Of a stretch of DNA of 64,000 nucleotides, positions 1 through 11,639 are shown piece after piece. Every line of letters starts with the position of its first letter. Position 1 is the first letter of the stretch. This DNA is from Nephrocerus scutellatus. Taxonomy: Eukaryota > Arthropoda > Insecta > Diptera > Pipunculidae. The position numbers and the translations under genes are program-made. The stretch spans positions 34,707,462-34,771,461 of the forward strand of contig OX352763.1 in the NCBI GenBank assembly GCA_947095585.1, read 5' to 3'. The notes beneath the pieces are model-generated. The model made no database searches. It saw only the letters and a list, made by a program, of their open reading frames with translations, and had not been told where the DNA came from.

Positions 1-460
1 CGCTGGATGATGATCAGCAGGTACTAGTACTTGCATGTTTATTACACAACTTCAAAATTTGTTAAGTAAGAGTTATACGATCGTTTGGTTTGACTTTCCG
101 CAAAAATTAACACAATCTAATGGAATAAGGGATCTGCATTGCGATTGATCGGGAAACTACTGACTGCTCAAAAAACTTGCTTTGATCCAGTAGCGCAACA
201 ATCAAGTACGTGATGTAGTGCTTGCTTTACCTCCTAGTGGTGGTCTCCGGGCAACTTTGTTTATAAATCCTTATATATGTAGGCTAAAATTGCAAGTGCG
301 AACGGTCTAACGTTTCTAGTCTAGGTAGCACCCTGCGGTATCGAAAAATCCCCGCTACTTAAACAGACACAGCAACTCCACGGATAAGTAATGATCGAAT
401 AATGACGACTTTTGGCTATTGTACCCGAACTAAGATTGGTTTCTGAAGGAAGTGACTTTC
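1..460. other. Unassigned DNA at the left edge
   Basis: I see no convincing coding, repeat or RNA feature here. Short reading frames are broken and resemble nothing I recognise. The endonuclease reading of the adjacent LINE becomes recognisable only from about 470, so this stretch could be its decayed 5' part or the flanking target. Confidence 0.4.
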
Positions 461-469
461 TTCGATAGA

Positions 470-3345
470 ATTTGGGCATCCTGGGAGTGCCTGAAGTAAG
501 ATGGTTCGACGCGAGAGAGTACCAATCCCCAACGTGTAGCACTGTGCTAATCTACTCCGGCAAACTCTCCAGCAGTCCCCGTGAACTTGGAGTGCGCCTG
601 CTGCTAACGCCAACAGCTCGCATGGGCCTAATTTCCTGGCATCAACAAGGTGATAGGATCTTGTCGGACAGATTTCGGACTAGAGTATGGCGCGTCACGT
701 CCATACAGTGTTACGCCCCAACGAAACCCTCGACTGATGATGAAAAGGTGAAAAGACAACATCTACAATCAGCTAAGCCCTGTATTCAATGCAACGCCGA
801 ACGGAGATATCGTCATCGTGATGGGGGACTTGAATGCCAATGTAGGCAATGACAACGAAGAACTCAGACATGTGATTGGGAATCATGGCCTCGGCGAACG
901 AAATGACAGTGGTGAAAGATTTGTTGATTTCTGCAACACCAATCACCTTGTCATAGGAGGCACCATGTTTGAGCATAAGACCTTCCACAAAGTCAGCGGG
1001 GTGTCAACTGACAGGGAATCATCATCCAACCAGTCGACGTTTTAGGAGCTGTTTTTTAGACGTCCGAAACAGACGACGAGCCGACATGGGTATGGTACGG
1101 GATCATCACCTTATGGTAGCTACTATCCAGTTACGAACTGCAGTTCAAAGATCAAAGAATCCGCAATATCATCCGAATGCCTAGGTATAACATCGACCGG
1201 CTAAAGATCCCCTCAGTACGCCAACAATTAAGGGATCATTTATCGCAAGGACAGGAAACAATCAGCAGCTCACTGCCGACAACAATCCAAGAATATTGAA
1301 ATGCTGTGAAAAATGTTTTCACATCTGGAGCGGAAAGTATTGTTGGTAGTAGCCAGGCAAGGCACATCACGTGGCTTACCAATGATACCTGGACGCGGAT
1401 TGAAGAACGTAAGCTACTTAAAGATCGTATTGTATATAACCCAGCACCAGCGAGGATCGAGCTAGAGTCCCTGTATCGAAGCAAAATGAGAGAAGTGCAG
1501 CGTAGTGTAAGACGTGACAAACGTAATTATATTAACAACCTGGCCTCAGAAGCAGAGGAAGCAGCGAGCAGGTGCGATAGCAGAACCGTTTACAGAATCA
1601 CCAAAGAGCTGACGGATGGTCTAGTCGCTCTAGCCAAAATCCGGTGAACGGCCTAGATGGTGCCGTACATGGCGATGGAAGGAGCATTTTTCTACGGTCC
1701 TTAAACGTGTATTCGCCAACGATATGCACCCAAATCAAACGGAGCTGCAGGAAGTAACAATTTCCCGAATTCGCACCTCAACTCCCAGTAGAGATGAGAT
1801 CGCTACGGCGATCAACGCACTAAAGAACAATAAGCCGCAGGTCTTCTTCGTGCCGCTCCAACAACATCAGCAGAGTTTTTATATCTTTTTGTAGAGAGAG
1901 CGTGGAAGGCAGAAAGTTTCCGAACGAATGGAAGAAGGGAATGATTGTCAAGCTCCCTAAAAAAGGAAAACTGTAGAGGCATTTGCGTTCTTCCTGCAGT
2001 TGCAAAGGTAATAGCCAAAGCAGTACTTGAGCGAATTAATGTACATCTGGAAGATACACTCGATGCCGAACAAGCAAGTCACCGCACTGAATCCTCCTGT
2101 GTAGACCACATCAACAATCTGCGGATCTTTATTGAACAATGCGTTGAATTCCGGTCACCACTGCACCTGCTGTTCATCGATTTTGAGAAGGCGTTTGACA
2201 ACGTTTGCCAACAGAGAATTTATCTGGCTCGCCTTGCGCAGGAGAGGTATTAAAGCAACTTATGATGGCTCTAAATTTCATCTGCTGCATAGAGGAAAGC
2301 TGTGAGAGGAATTTGAGATCGTAAGTGGGGTACGACAAGGTTGCATTCTATCGCCGATAATCTTTTTGTTGGTGATTAGCGATGTGCTTCGCGCAGCTTT
2401 ATCTACTGGAAACGGAGGAATTCATTGGACTCTTACATCTCAATTCAAGCATCTGGACTACGCTGACGATGTTTGTTTACTCTCACACAGGATTATTGAG
2501 CTGCCAATGTGAAAAGGGAGGCAAATGCTGCGGGTCTTGAAGATTAATACTGCCAAAACCAAAATCATCAATCTCGGCACAACTCGGCTGGACAGCCGGT
2601 AGAGAGAGTAGAGAGTTTCCAATATCTGGGGGGTATTGTCTCGACCGAAGGTGGAACCGAACAGGACATTGTCAACCGAATGCGCAAAGCAATATTAGTT
2701 TTTGGAAGGATGTCCATGAAATGGCATAGCAATGCGATCAGCTTAAACACCAAGCTGCGACTGTTCTGTTGTATGGGTGCAGTACTTGAAAGGTGACCGC
2801 TACTATCACAAAAAGATTACAACCATTCGTCATCATTCGCCTACGGAACATCTTAAGGGTTTTCTGGCCTCACCGTATCTCTAACGAACATCTTTACCAG
2901 AGAACGGGTAAGGAACGAATAGGCACAACCATCCAACGACGGAATTGGCAGTGGTTTGGTCATACACTCGGAAAAGGCGACAGTTCCATAGCAAACTACG
3001 CAATGCAATGGAATCCGTTATCTCAGGATGGTAGAAGAAGGGGTCTCCCGGGAAATACATGGCGCAGTACAGTTGAGGAGGAGTCACGGCAATTGGGGAA
3101 GAGTTGGAGAGAACTGAAGCTCATTTCCAGGAACCGCATGCGATGGCGCAGAGGCGTAGTAGAGGCCCTAGGACACACAAGGGGATATAGGACATAAGAA
3201 AAGGAGAAGGAAATAGAAGAAGGACAGTTTAAATCTTTATTGGGAAAATTACTGAAAGAAGGAAGCCCAGAGTTAAGGGATTTTGGTGAGATATCATATA
3301 GAGACAGAGGCAGATAGTCATATAATAATGATGATGATTCAATAA
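470..3345 (+). mobile_element. RTE-like LINE (family 1), near full length, decayed
   Basis: This is a non-LTR retrotransposon remnant carrying an AP-type endonuclease, a linker, a reverse transcriptase and a C-terminal region, in that order. The endonuclease shows ILGVPEVRW near 472, CYAPT near 711 and GDLNANVG near 823. The linker (1306-1647) has a basic RSVRRDKRNY stretch. The RT shows FIDFEKAFD near 2175, a VRQGCILSP-type reading near 2330 and LDYADD near 2454, so the catalytic Asp pair is preserved. The C-terminal region runs 2793-3197 and ends in an ALGHTRGYRT-like sequence. Frameshifts and stops break it into at least six frames, so it is dead. An ATG-rich tail at 3322-3362 fits the microsatellite tails of RTE-type elements. 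The exact clade is uncertain. Confidence 0.85.
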
Positions 3346-3362
3346 TGATGACGAGGATGACT

Positions 3363-5085
3363 CAAGATCGATGAGAGTAAAATTGAAAAGAAAAAAAAAA
3401 CACAATTTTACTGTTTATACAAAATAGCTGATTCCATTGTTTCTATTTGCATGCGGCTTCAGGTTTCAATTGTTGCCAAGAGCGTGATAATAAATCTATT
3501 CAATTATTAATAGCTTAACCCTCATACACACACACACACACACAAAAGACAAAAATTTCTCTCTGCTGCTCATGGCAGATACAAAAAATGGATCACATCA
3601 ATCAAAGTCTTCCCATAAATGGATGTCGAAAAGGTGAAGCGTCTACACTACACATTTAAAGTGAAAATTGAATGAATTTCGTTAATCCAAGAAATATGAC
3701 AGGTATAACGGTGATAGTTTGGAACATTTTGGAAAGCTGTATACAACTACTACATTAGATAAAAATTGGTCATCTTCTGTGAGCTACATTCGCTGACCTG
3801 TTGACATTTTTATCAAAGATGTTTTAAATTTTTTATGAACCACTTGACATTGAACTTTTTACCAAAATAAAGCTACTTACCTCTAGATTTGACACAGAGC
3901 CATAGAATAAAAATTTAATTACTCATCAACTCACTTATAGCTCTCCTCAAATGGCAAACACAACAATTAACTTTTACCAAAAGTATTTCGCGCATACGCT
4001 GTAAAAAAAAAGCCAAACCCCCAAAAAAAAAGTGGAATAAAAAGTACATAAATCAAATGGTGGGAAGCGTGACAAGCCACAAGCTATGTAAGATAGTCAC
4101 GAGCTTTTGTTGTTTTTTTTTTGTTTCTTAAATATTTCACTACGATGTGGGGCGAAACGTACAAAAAAAAACAACAACAACAACGCACATTTTAAAGTGT
4201 GTTAGACCGTTGCCGTGCAGAATGACATGTTGAGATATTAGATGCCTTCATGTTTGAGTGCTGTACACAATCGAAAGTGGTTGCCATACAAACAACCCTT
4301 ACAACTGAAGTTATAACATGAGCGACAGGTTTATATCTAGTGGAGAACTAAACAACCTTGAAGGGTTTAATTACTAGCTTTTCTTTAATTTGGGCTACGT
4401 TTGATTATTCCATTTTTTGAGTGTGTAGCTATAAAGACTCCCATTCGAGTTCTCTTTCCCTTTCCTTTTTACGTTATTCTGAACCACTGAGCAAATATTA
4501 GAGAAGTTTTAAGTAGGACGGAAGTACTTTTTGAGCTTAAGTCAAACAAATGTTATAGTTTTATGACTTAACTGTTCGCTACCCGAACAGCAGTGATTGA
4601 GGGGCGCATCCTTAGCCGAACAACCAGTTATTGAGGGGCGCTTCCATATCCGCACAGACAGTAAGGTCCGAATCGATAGAAGTTACTACAACTACAACAC
4701 ATGCTATAGCAATGGAATAGAGTGTAATGGAATGTTGTAGCAAGGCTTGTAGTCATCAAAAGCATTATAGTTACGTCTAATGATTCGGACCTGAGCGATA
4801 TCGCGCCCAATTACTAAAGCATCTAGTGCAATGACTAGACTCTAGATTTAATGGATTAATACCAACTTGAAAAAATGTGTTTGGATTATATTGACCCCGT
4901 TCCAAAATATGACTGGTTCGCATTGGTTTGCAAAATGTGACGTAGTTGTTATATAAAAATTCTAGACAATTTATGAAAATATATAAGATTGGGGAAAATA
5001 TTTGTATTTCTGCACAAAGTGTTTCCAAAATACATATGGTGGTTCTTGGATTCTTTGAATAAAAAGCAGGTGTGCAAAATTTAAG
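3363..5085. other. AT-rich spacer with a CA microsatellite and a 33-bp duplication
   Basis: No gene is visible. A (CA)n run lies at 3525-3544. At 4583-4650 a unit of about 33 bp containing ATTGAGGGGCGC occurs twice in tandem. A related CCGCACAGCC / CCGAACAACC passage lies at 44815-44890, so this is probably part of a dispersed repeat. The rest is poly-A and poly-T rich single-copy-looking DNA. Confidence 0.5.
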
Positions 5086-5087
5086 GA

Positions 5088-6235
5088 TTAGTATTATGTC
5101 CTATATCCCCTTGTGGGTCCTAGGGCCTCTAGTACGCCTATGCGTCATCGTGTGCGGTTCCTAGCAATGAGCTTCAGCTCTCTCCAACTCTTCGCCAATT
5201 GCCGTTACTCCTCCTCAAGTGTTCTGCGCCATGTATTTCTCGGACGACCCGTCCTTCTACCATCCTGAGATAAAAGATTCCATTGCATTGCGAAGTTTGC
5301 TATAGAACTGTCGCCTTTTCGGAGTATATGACCAATCCACTGCCACTTCCGTCGTTGGATGGGTGTGACTTGTTCATCGGTAAAGATGTTCGTTAGAGAT
5401 ACGGTTAGGCCAGTAAATCCTTAAGGCGTTCCGTAGGCACCTAATGACGAATGGTTGTAATCTTTTTGTGATAGAAGCGGTCACCGTCCAAGTACTGCAC
5501 CCTTACAACAGAACAGTCGCAGCTTGGTGTTTAAGCTGATCGCATTGCTTCGCCATATCATGGACATCATTGCAAACACTGATTTTGCTTTGCCGATTCT
5601 GTTGACAATGCCATGTTCCGCAGGGTATTGATGTGGTCTACACCAGGAGGATCCAGTGCGGAAACCTGCTTGTTCGGCATCGAGTGTATCTTCCAGATGT
5701 TCCTTAATTACTTTGGCTATTGCCTTTGCAACACTGCTGGAAGAACGCAAATGCCTCTCCAGTTTCGCAATCCATAATACTACCTTTTTTAGGGAGCTTG
5801 ACAATCATTCCCTTCTTCCACTCGTCGGGAAAACTTTCTGCCTCCCACGCTCTCTACAAGAGGATATAAAAGCTCTGCTAATGGCGTTGGAGAGGCACGC
5901 AGAAGCCCTGCGGGTATACCATCTAGTCCTACCGACTTGTTGTTCTTTAGTGCGTTGATCGCGATAGCGTTCTCATCTTTACTGTGAGTTGAGGTGCGAA
6001 TTCAGGAAATTATTACTTCCGGCAGCCCAGTTTGATTTGGGTGCATATCGTTAGCGAATATACGGTTAAGGACGATAGAGAAATGCTCCTTCCATCGCAT
6101 GAGCTGATCCTCATCTGAAACGAGTACGGCACTATCTAGGCCGTTCACCGGATTTTGGCTAGAGCGGTAATCACCCGCCAGTTCTTTGGTTATTCTGTAA
6201 ACGGTTCTGCTATCGCACCTGCTCACGATAAATCG
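5088..6235 (-). mobile_element. RTE-like LINE family 1, internally deleted copy
   Basis: Read on the minus strand, this gives the linker (SRCDSRTVYRITKEL near 6220), the RT start (SVAKAIAKVI near 5730; DAEQAGFRTGSS near 5660), then jumps straight to the RT C-terminal region (NRIGKAKSVFAMM near 5600; WRSNAISLNTKLR near 5550) and a decayed tail. The segment that holds FIDFEKAFD and YADD in the copy at 470-3345 is absent, so catalysis is impossible. Protein similarity to that copy is high, and the two lie in opposite orientation about 1.7 kb apart. The intact stretch 5481-5804 codes the fused RT remnant. There are no stops at the deletion junction. Confidence 0.85.
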
Positions 6236-6239
6236 ACTG

Positions 6240-6640
6240 AATAATCATTGTGGGAAATAAGTAAAAACCTTAAACGTCCTATTCCACACAACCCACCAAT
6301 TGAATTAAATAATGCATGGGCCAAAAGCAACGCTGAGAAAGCAAAAATATTCGCCGAGTATCTCACGAATGTATTTCAACCCAATAAAAGGAAACATGGA
6401 ATAATATGGCCGGAAATCGAGCAACTCTCTGTGGAAATTCCCCCAACTACACCCTTGGAAGTAGAAACTACTATTCAAAAAAGATCTCAAGAGGAAAAAG
6501 TCACCAGGCTATGATCTTATTACTGTTGAGCTATTACAAGAGCTAAGACTGAATTAACAGTACTTCTAAATGCTTGTTTGCAACTGAAGCATGTCCCCTG
6601 CTACTGGACAGAGGTTATAAGGGACCAAAGAGGTTGACTG
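6240..6640 (+). mobile_element. Jockey-like LINE fragment (linker into RT)
   Basis: The reading 6248-6514 contains LWEISKNLKRP-like sequence, a WAKSNAEKAKIFAEYL motif and VFQPN, all typical of the segment just before the RT in jockey-type elements. A second frame after about 6500 continues with LNACLQLKHVPCYW, the beginning of the RT domain. No catalytic motif is present, so this is a fragment. It starts within 10 bases of the family 1 copy, which suggests one inserted into the other. Confidence 0.7.
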
Positions 6641-6654
6641 GGTATTCTTCGGAG

Positions 6655-6815
6655 AGAAATTGGAAGAGGTTGACTTGGTTTCAACAAGAAAGCGCCACAT
6701 GCCACACAGCTTGCCAAACAATAGAGTTATTGAAGTCAATATTTGGTGATCGTGTTATGTCCAGAAATGAATCAGTAAATAGGCCACCTCGGTCGTGTGG
6801 TCGTGTGATTTAATG
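6655..6815 (+). mobile_element. Mariner (DD41D-like) transposase fragment
   Basis: The reading 6574-6813 contains WFQQESATCHTA and MSRNESVNRPPRSC, which align with WFQQDGATCHTA and ISRNGPVNWPPRSC of the intact copy at 38961-40046. The second catalytic Asp has become Glu and the reading ends before the third. No terminal repeats are visible. It is a small dead piece abutting the jockey-like fragment. Confidence 0.75.
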
Positions 6816-7222
6816 CCGTTTTTTTTTTGGATTTATTGGATTTATATATAGTCCATGTTTTATGCCAAAAAGCTAGAGACCCTAGATGATCTCATGACCA
6901 ATATTGTACGTGAAATTGTCCGATTTACACGAAAAATTATAGGTTTTTTGAAATCACTAGTGCAGATATTTTCGCGAAAGACATTTGAATGATTTTATAT
7001 ATCATAATTATTGGCATCGATGGAGCTTTGATTGAAGATAAGCTTGGTTTAATATTTGGAACGCAGATGGATTTTTTTAAAGAAACAAAATGGGTTGCTC
7101 TTAATGAAAAACCTATTAAAGAATTTACAACATGGATGTTCGGAAGAAGCCGGCCCCTGGATCGCAACTATAGCTTGGAAAAAAAGTTATTACAAATTTC
7201 TTAACACCAAGAGTTTAAGAAA

Positions 7223-7242
7223 GGTTAGGTTAGGTTAGGTTA
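7223..7242. repeat. Short (TTAGG)n array, about 4 units
   Basis: Four near-exact GGTTA units lie directly at the 3' end of the minus-strand R1-like fragment that follows. On that element's strand they read as TAACC repeats after its 3' end. TTAGG is the ancestral insect telomere unit, generally lost from Diptera, so this is more likely a LINE tail or a target relic than a telomere. Confidence 0.7.
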
Positions 7243-7244
7243 TA

Positions 7245-7745
7245 ATAGCAGCCCTACACACTTATGCCGATAAAGAAACGTTGTGCAACCACACAATCTT
7301 AAAACTATCCCCCTCTAAAGAACCAAACCTTTTACTAAATCGTTGTACTTTGCCGTTTTCGAGATCGGCAAAGTTGTCCGTATCCTGCTCTACAGCTTCT
7401 TCAGAAGTCATTCAATTGAAGATCCATACCTCTCTCATATTTCCTTAGAATACAGTGTCCCGCAATTATCCCACAACCGTTCTTAGATCCTCAACTTTGT
7501 AGGGCGATTAGCCCAATTGACCGCATCAAGTCCAGCTTAGGCCAAACTTGTCTTGAGGCGGTGTTTTCCCACCTTTCGTTTGTCAAGGCTTCCGCTTCTT
7601 TCCAAAGTGCAAACGTGAGTGTCGCATTATACCTCCCCACATTTGTTAAAATGTATGTTTTTTGGATTTGAAGAGTCGTGAAAGAATTTGCTGAACTAAA
7701 GCAACAGGACCCAGATTTTTGGTTTGTAAACACTTATCGGCTGCA
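7245..7745 (-). mobile_element. R1-like LINE, RNase H C-terminal fragment
   Basis: The minus-strand reading 7491-7733 carries RWENTASRQVWPKLDLMRS, which fits the spacer between RNase H and the terminal cysteine motif of R1-type elements. Further downstream the frame is broken and a CRSC-type motif is not clearly preserved. The fragment ends against the TTAGG array at 7223-7242. It is dead and 5' truncated. Confidence 0.55.
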
Positions 7746-7819
7746 TCGATTTCATGACCACTAATACGCACAGCAAACACCAGTACATACTGGTGAATTC
7801 CTGTATAAAACTCACCATA

Positions 7820-8000
7820 TAGGTTAGGTTAGGTTAAAGTGGCTTTCGGTCAAAAAGCCGACATACTTAGACCAGTAATGTTTCATTGTGATATCACGTG
7901 GATCAAGAAAATATTTCTCACCTATTCGTTGAACCAGTTGCAGCTTCGTACGAAACGCAAGATACTACTTATGTCCGTATCTTTTAGATCTTCTAGACTT
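7820..8000 (-). mobile_element. R1-like LINE 3' end with a TTAGG-type tail
   Basis: A (TTAGG)n run occupies 7820-7836. The following bases (GTGGCTTTCGGTCAAAAAGC onward, including ATCACGTGGATCAAGAAAAT) match the region at 30895-31000, the 3' end of the R1-like element on the minus strand there. This is a second, 3'-terminal copy. Nothing coding is recognisable in it. Confidence 0.6.
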
Positions 8001-8487
8001 GTTTAAAGGATCAATGATGTATTCTCTGCTTTCTACCTATACCTTTCCAATGAACAGCTATCCCCAAGGAAATAATGAAAACATCATAATTGAGGAAATG
8101 GAATTTCACTCCGCCTCATAATCGCACAACAAATATCAAACGGTCCTACAGAACAATTATTGAGGGAATTGAAGTTTAATCATTCCACCATTAAATATGG
8201 CAATTGTAAATGGATGAACATACATAGATAAATTAGTAACAATATAAGATATAACATATAAAGGCAATTTACTGGCCATAAACTGCTGGCGTATGCGAGT
8301 AAGGTAAATTGCACCAGCACACAGACGACACAGTTGCTGCACACACTCGAGAGGAGGATGAAATTGCGAAGGCGATCAACGGCGACAACCAAATGGCTAC
8401 TCGATTGGCCGGCCACTTCACCACTCTAGTATCCAAACTATCTAAACCAAAAGGAAAACCAGTTGAGCTACTTTTATATTTTTGTAC

Positions 8488-8687
8488 CTTTACGATATCT
8501 TTGCTTTGGCGAGTTGTTGGCGATGTCGTCGGCATCGTAGTCGTCGTCATCACTGCACCAACTCCACTCAACACAAGGAATTCCATTAAGCCGCGGTTTC
8601 ACCTTGCGCCGCGGCATCTTGACGATAATGCAACACAACCGGCCACAAAAGAACGGAAAATCCGTCCACACACATAAGAGAGGTGCA
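8488..8687 (-). CDS. Candidate host coding exon (starts MPRRK)
   Basis: Read on the minus strand, an ATG at 8617 begins MPRRKVKPRLNG, followed by an acidic CSDDDDYDADD run, for 43 codons to a possible splice donor (AAAG/GTACAA, junction after 8488). Upstream, TTTCATATGCAG before 8687 would serve as a 3' splice site, giving a 200-base exon. This patch is clearly richer in G+C than its surroundings and has no transposon similarity. MxRRK starts occur in SALL, TSHZ and FOG zinc-finger repressors, but the Gln that usually follows is Val here, so the family is not assigned. Without transcripts it could be chance. Confidence 0.3.
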
Positions 8688-9299
8688 CTGCATATGAAAG
8701 CGGAAAAACAAATACTAAACAACAATCAGTGACTGCAACAAAAAAATAAAAATAAAAAATAATCGTCCAATGCTTTTTCACTTTTCGTGCGGAATTATTA
8801 TTGCCAACCCACTCAGGTGGAGGATAAATTCGGAATTGGTAAGTCTGCAGATGCTAGATGGCAGGGTGCTTTGATTATAGAGCAATGCATAATGGGAGAC
8901 ATTTTTCAATTGATTGCAACATTTTTTGAAGAAATTGTTTTTGAGATCAAATGTTACATCAAATTATTGATTGTTTATTGCCTCTTAAGTTTTAAAGGGA
9001 AATGATAGGGAAAACTTTAAAATCGTTCAGTATTTAACACTACTGACAACTTTCTGTTAATAGCTCAGACAGTCGAGCATTTATTGTGCATTGCACATCG
9101 ACTAAAGTTTGGGTTATTAGGGAAAGTAGGCACGGTTGCATTATAAAGTTAAGTATGCTTGCATTCCACAAACAACAATAAAAGTATTAACACATCTTTG
9201 GCTAGAACACCAAGGTTCAGTACTGTGTTTCCAAAAAAAATTATATCTATCGGAACAAATACCAAATCAAAGTTATCCAGTTTTTTTACAGCACCAACA

Positions 9300-9460
9300 T
9301 TAGTGCAGGGACATAAGTCCCAAAAGAAAAAATTGGGACATGAGTCGGAAAAGAAAAAATTGGGACTTATGTCCCACTGTCCCCAGGTCCTAGTCTCTAA
9401 TTCGATTTGGGACTTATGTCCCCCATTTAAGTCATAAGTCCCAAAAGTAAATATTGGGAG
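9300..9460. repeat. Cluster of GGGACTTATGTCCC direct and inverted repeats
   Basis: The 13-14-base word GGGACTTATGTCC or its complement appears at about 9308, 9361, 9409 and 9433. A 26-base unit ending AAAGAAAAAATTGGGAC is duplicated in tandem at 9318-9366. The words are arranged in both orientations and could form small stem-loops. I do not recognise the family. Confidence 0.6.
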
Positions 9461-9544
9461 TTATTTCGCTGCACGCCAACAACATTGCGGTAATCTTGTT
9501 CTTGAAATTGAATTGGATGAACCAGGTCCCAACTAATATGCCTC

Positions 9545-10165
9545 TCCAATTCGTATGGTTTTTTGTTACCTGCCTTCATTTGCGCACACCTATTCTCTGC
9601 AGGTCACTCAGGCATATCAGGAAAGGACGCAGCAGACCTTTGCGCAAGAGAAGGCGCAGAAGGAAGCATTGCCTATTCCAAATGCCATATCAACAGAAAA
9701 ATCGCTACTATCGAAGCGGAATGGAATTCTTCGTCTGGGATGAGACAAGCCAAGAAGCTTCTAAAATATAACATTAGTCATATGGACAGGGCCATCAAAC
9801 TGGACTACCATACACTAAGAACACTAGCCCGGTATTTGACAGGACATGGCCCATTCCATGATCACCTTTTGAAAATGGGCAAATCCCAATCGGACCGCTG
9901 CCGATTCTGCAACGAGGCAAATGAAACGTCAGATCATATACTCTTCGTATGCGTATCCCTCACCTAGAAAAGAATAAAACATCTCAAGGCTTATACAGTT
10001 CCCTGGCCGAACGCCAGACTAATCACATTGTCAGATGTGGTGGCATTCACGAAGGAACTGAGCAATCACATAATGTGGTAAAACATCAGGGACGCACAAT
10101 AGACCTAAAGGTCACAGTGCTCAAGGCTCTTTAGCCCCACCTAATATAATAATAAATAATAATAA
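9545..10165 (+). mobile_element. R1-like LINE, RNase H to 3' end
   Basis: The reading 9563-9967 starts in the RNase H tail (GHSGISGKDAADLCAREGA), passes a spacer with LARYLTGHGPFHDHLLKMG, and ends in a CRFCNEANETSDHILFVC motif of the form C-x2-C-x7-H-x4-C. That arrangement is typical of R1 and related elements. A frame change then gives the last coding stretch to about 10090. A (TAA)n-like run at 10143-10165 is the probable tail. The RT and the first part of RNase H are missing. Confidence 0.75.
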
Positions 10166-10316
10166 TCCTCTGCAGGTCAGTATTTCTAAGGCGAGGCCAT
10201 TTTTTTATTTTTTTATTATATAAACCCTAGCCCAGTTGGCTGACACTGCGACCTAAAAAGATCTATTGATCTCTTGTATCTTAGGGTGTAACTAATCTGA
10301 GAGACTTACTACCTTT

Positions 10317-10800
10317 CTAATGAAGGATAGTATGTATGATAATGACCTCATATGGCGGAATGTTGACGTCATCGCCGGGGAAGTATGCCGAGGCACACAC
10401 GATGTTCATTGATCCCCTCTCGGTCGGATCCTGCACTAGAAGTTCTACCAGGTCCTTCGTCATGAATTCTGGAATTTGAAGAAAGTTAATGTTTATACTG
10501 ATCAAAGAGGCCGCTCTTGGCGCTGTTTCCCCGCTTTTAAAGATTAGCTTACTTGCCTTATTCCATAGACCTTTGATTTGTCTGCGCTGATAACCCATGG
10601 TTCTTGAATGAGACCAAGAGTTATGTTTTCATCAGCGAATCTTTTGCAGAGGGTAACGGACGCGCCATTAGCATTTTGTAGATTCGCTTGTAGCACCCTA
10701 ATGGTGCTCATAAATCCTCTTTTGAGGAGTTGGTTTGTCAAGGGAAGACTGGGGCTTAAACCGAAGGGCACCAGGTATTCGGAGTAAGCTCCCTCTTAGC
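10317..10800 (-). mobile_element. R1-like LINE, endonuclease fragment
   Basis: On the minus strand, RVLQANLQNANGASVTLCKR and GLIQEPWV (near 10615) match the start of R1-type AP endonucleases. The second reading (10317-10598) continues PRAASLI, LVELLVQD and ASAYFPGDD, the middle of the same domain. One frameshift separates the two near 10560. No RT follows, so it is a 5' fragment. It lies opposite in strand to the RNase H fragment at 9545-10165. Confidence 0.8.
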
Positions 10801-11184
10801 CATGCATCTATCGGCGTAAGCTGTTCCACCTTTGATTAGGATAAACATTGACTGAGGATATGACTAATCCGTTACCTCAGACCCTCCTCCTTAATCCGGA
10901 CTTGGGACCGGCATGCTACCTTCATAGCAAGGCGGAGTTAAGGAGGGCCATTTTTTACTTCTTTACTGCACTGTTTATTTGCATTCGATTCGAAGACTCT
11001 GAGGGTCAGAGCGTTGGTATCCTTTCGATCTGCATATCCCAGCTATTTTAAACGTCGAATACGTAGCTTTCTGACCAGATTTTTTTTTACTAAAGCCCAT
11101 CAACTCTTCATGTGAAATATCGCTATTACCGATAAAGGATAACTTTATCCGCACAGAGTCCATTCTTCAGCGCCATAATTATTA

Positions 11185-11394
11185 ATATATTCGACGCGAC
11201 AGATCGTTGTGGTCCAAGAAGACCTAGCTTCTCGCAACCATTTGTGTTCCTAATATTTAAGACCGGATCCTAACGGCAAATTGAGAAGTTTTCCTTGATA
11301 AGTTAATACTCTCGAAACGTTTGACACGCATTCGAACCACGATCCCCTGCTCAGTAGCCATGCGCTTTTCCACTGATCTACGGTGCCCCCACGT
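11185..11394 (-). mobile_element. tRNA-derived SINE, copy A
   Basis: The reverse strand begins with a tRNA-like head that includes ATCAGTGGAAAAGCGCATGG and GTGGTTCGAAT (B box), then a body shared with the other copies, and an AT-rich tail. CATAATTATTA occurs on both sides (11174-11184 and 11395-11405), an 11-bp target duplication. The A box is one base off the Pol III consensus. It has no coding capacity. Confidence 0.85.
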
Positions 11395-11639
11395 CATAAT
11401 TATTACCCGAAATAAATATAAGAGTTGCTAGCAGAGAAACAGAGAGCAAGAAGAAAGTGACATGAAAACTGAGCCTCGCAAGAGAAAACTAAACTGAATA
11501 ATCTCACCTCTTAACTGAGAAAAGACAGCAATCAGCTAAAAAATGATTCTAATTTGAATTCAGGAGTGTACACTCTATAAAAGATCAAATCCACCGGAAA
11601 ACAAATGTCATAGAAAAGGCTCTATAAGAAAAAAAAGTG

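Noticed and set aside
8309..8677. 122-codon plus-strand open frame
   Set aside because: It is antisense to the better-supported candidate exon, has no motif and lacks good boundaries.
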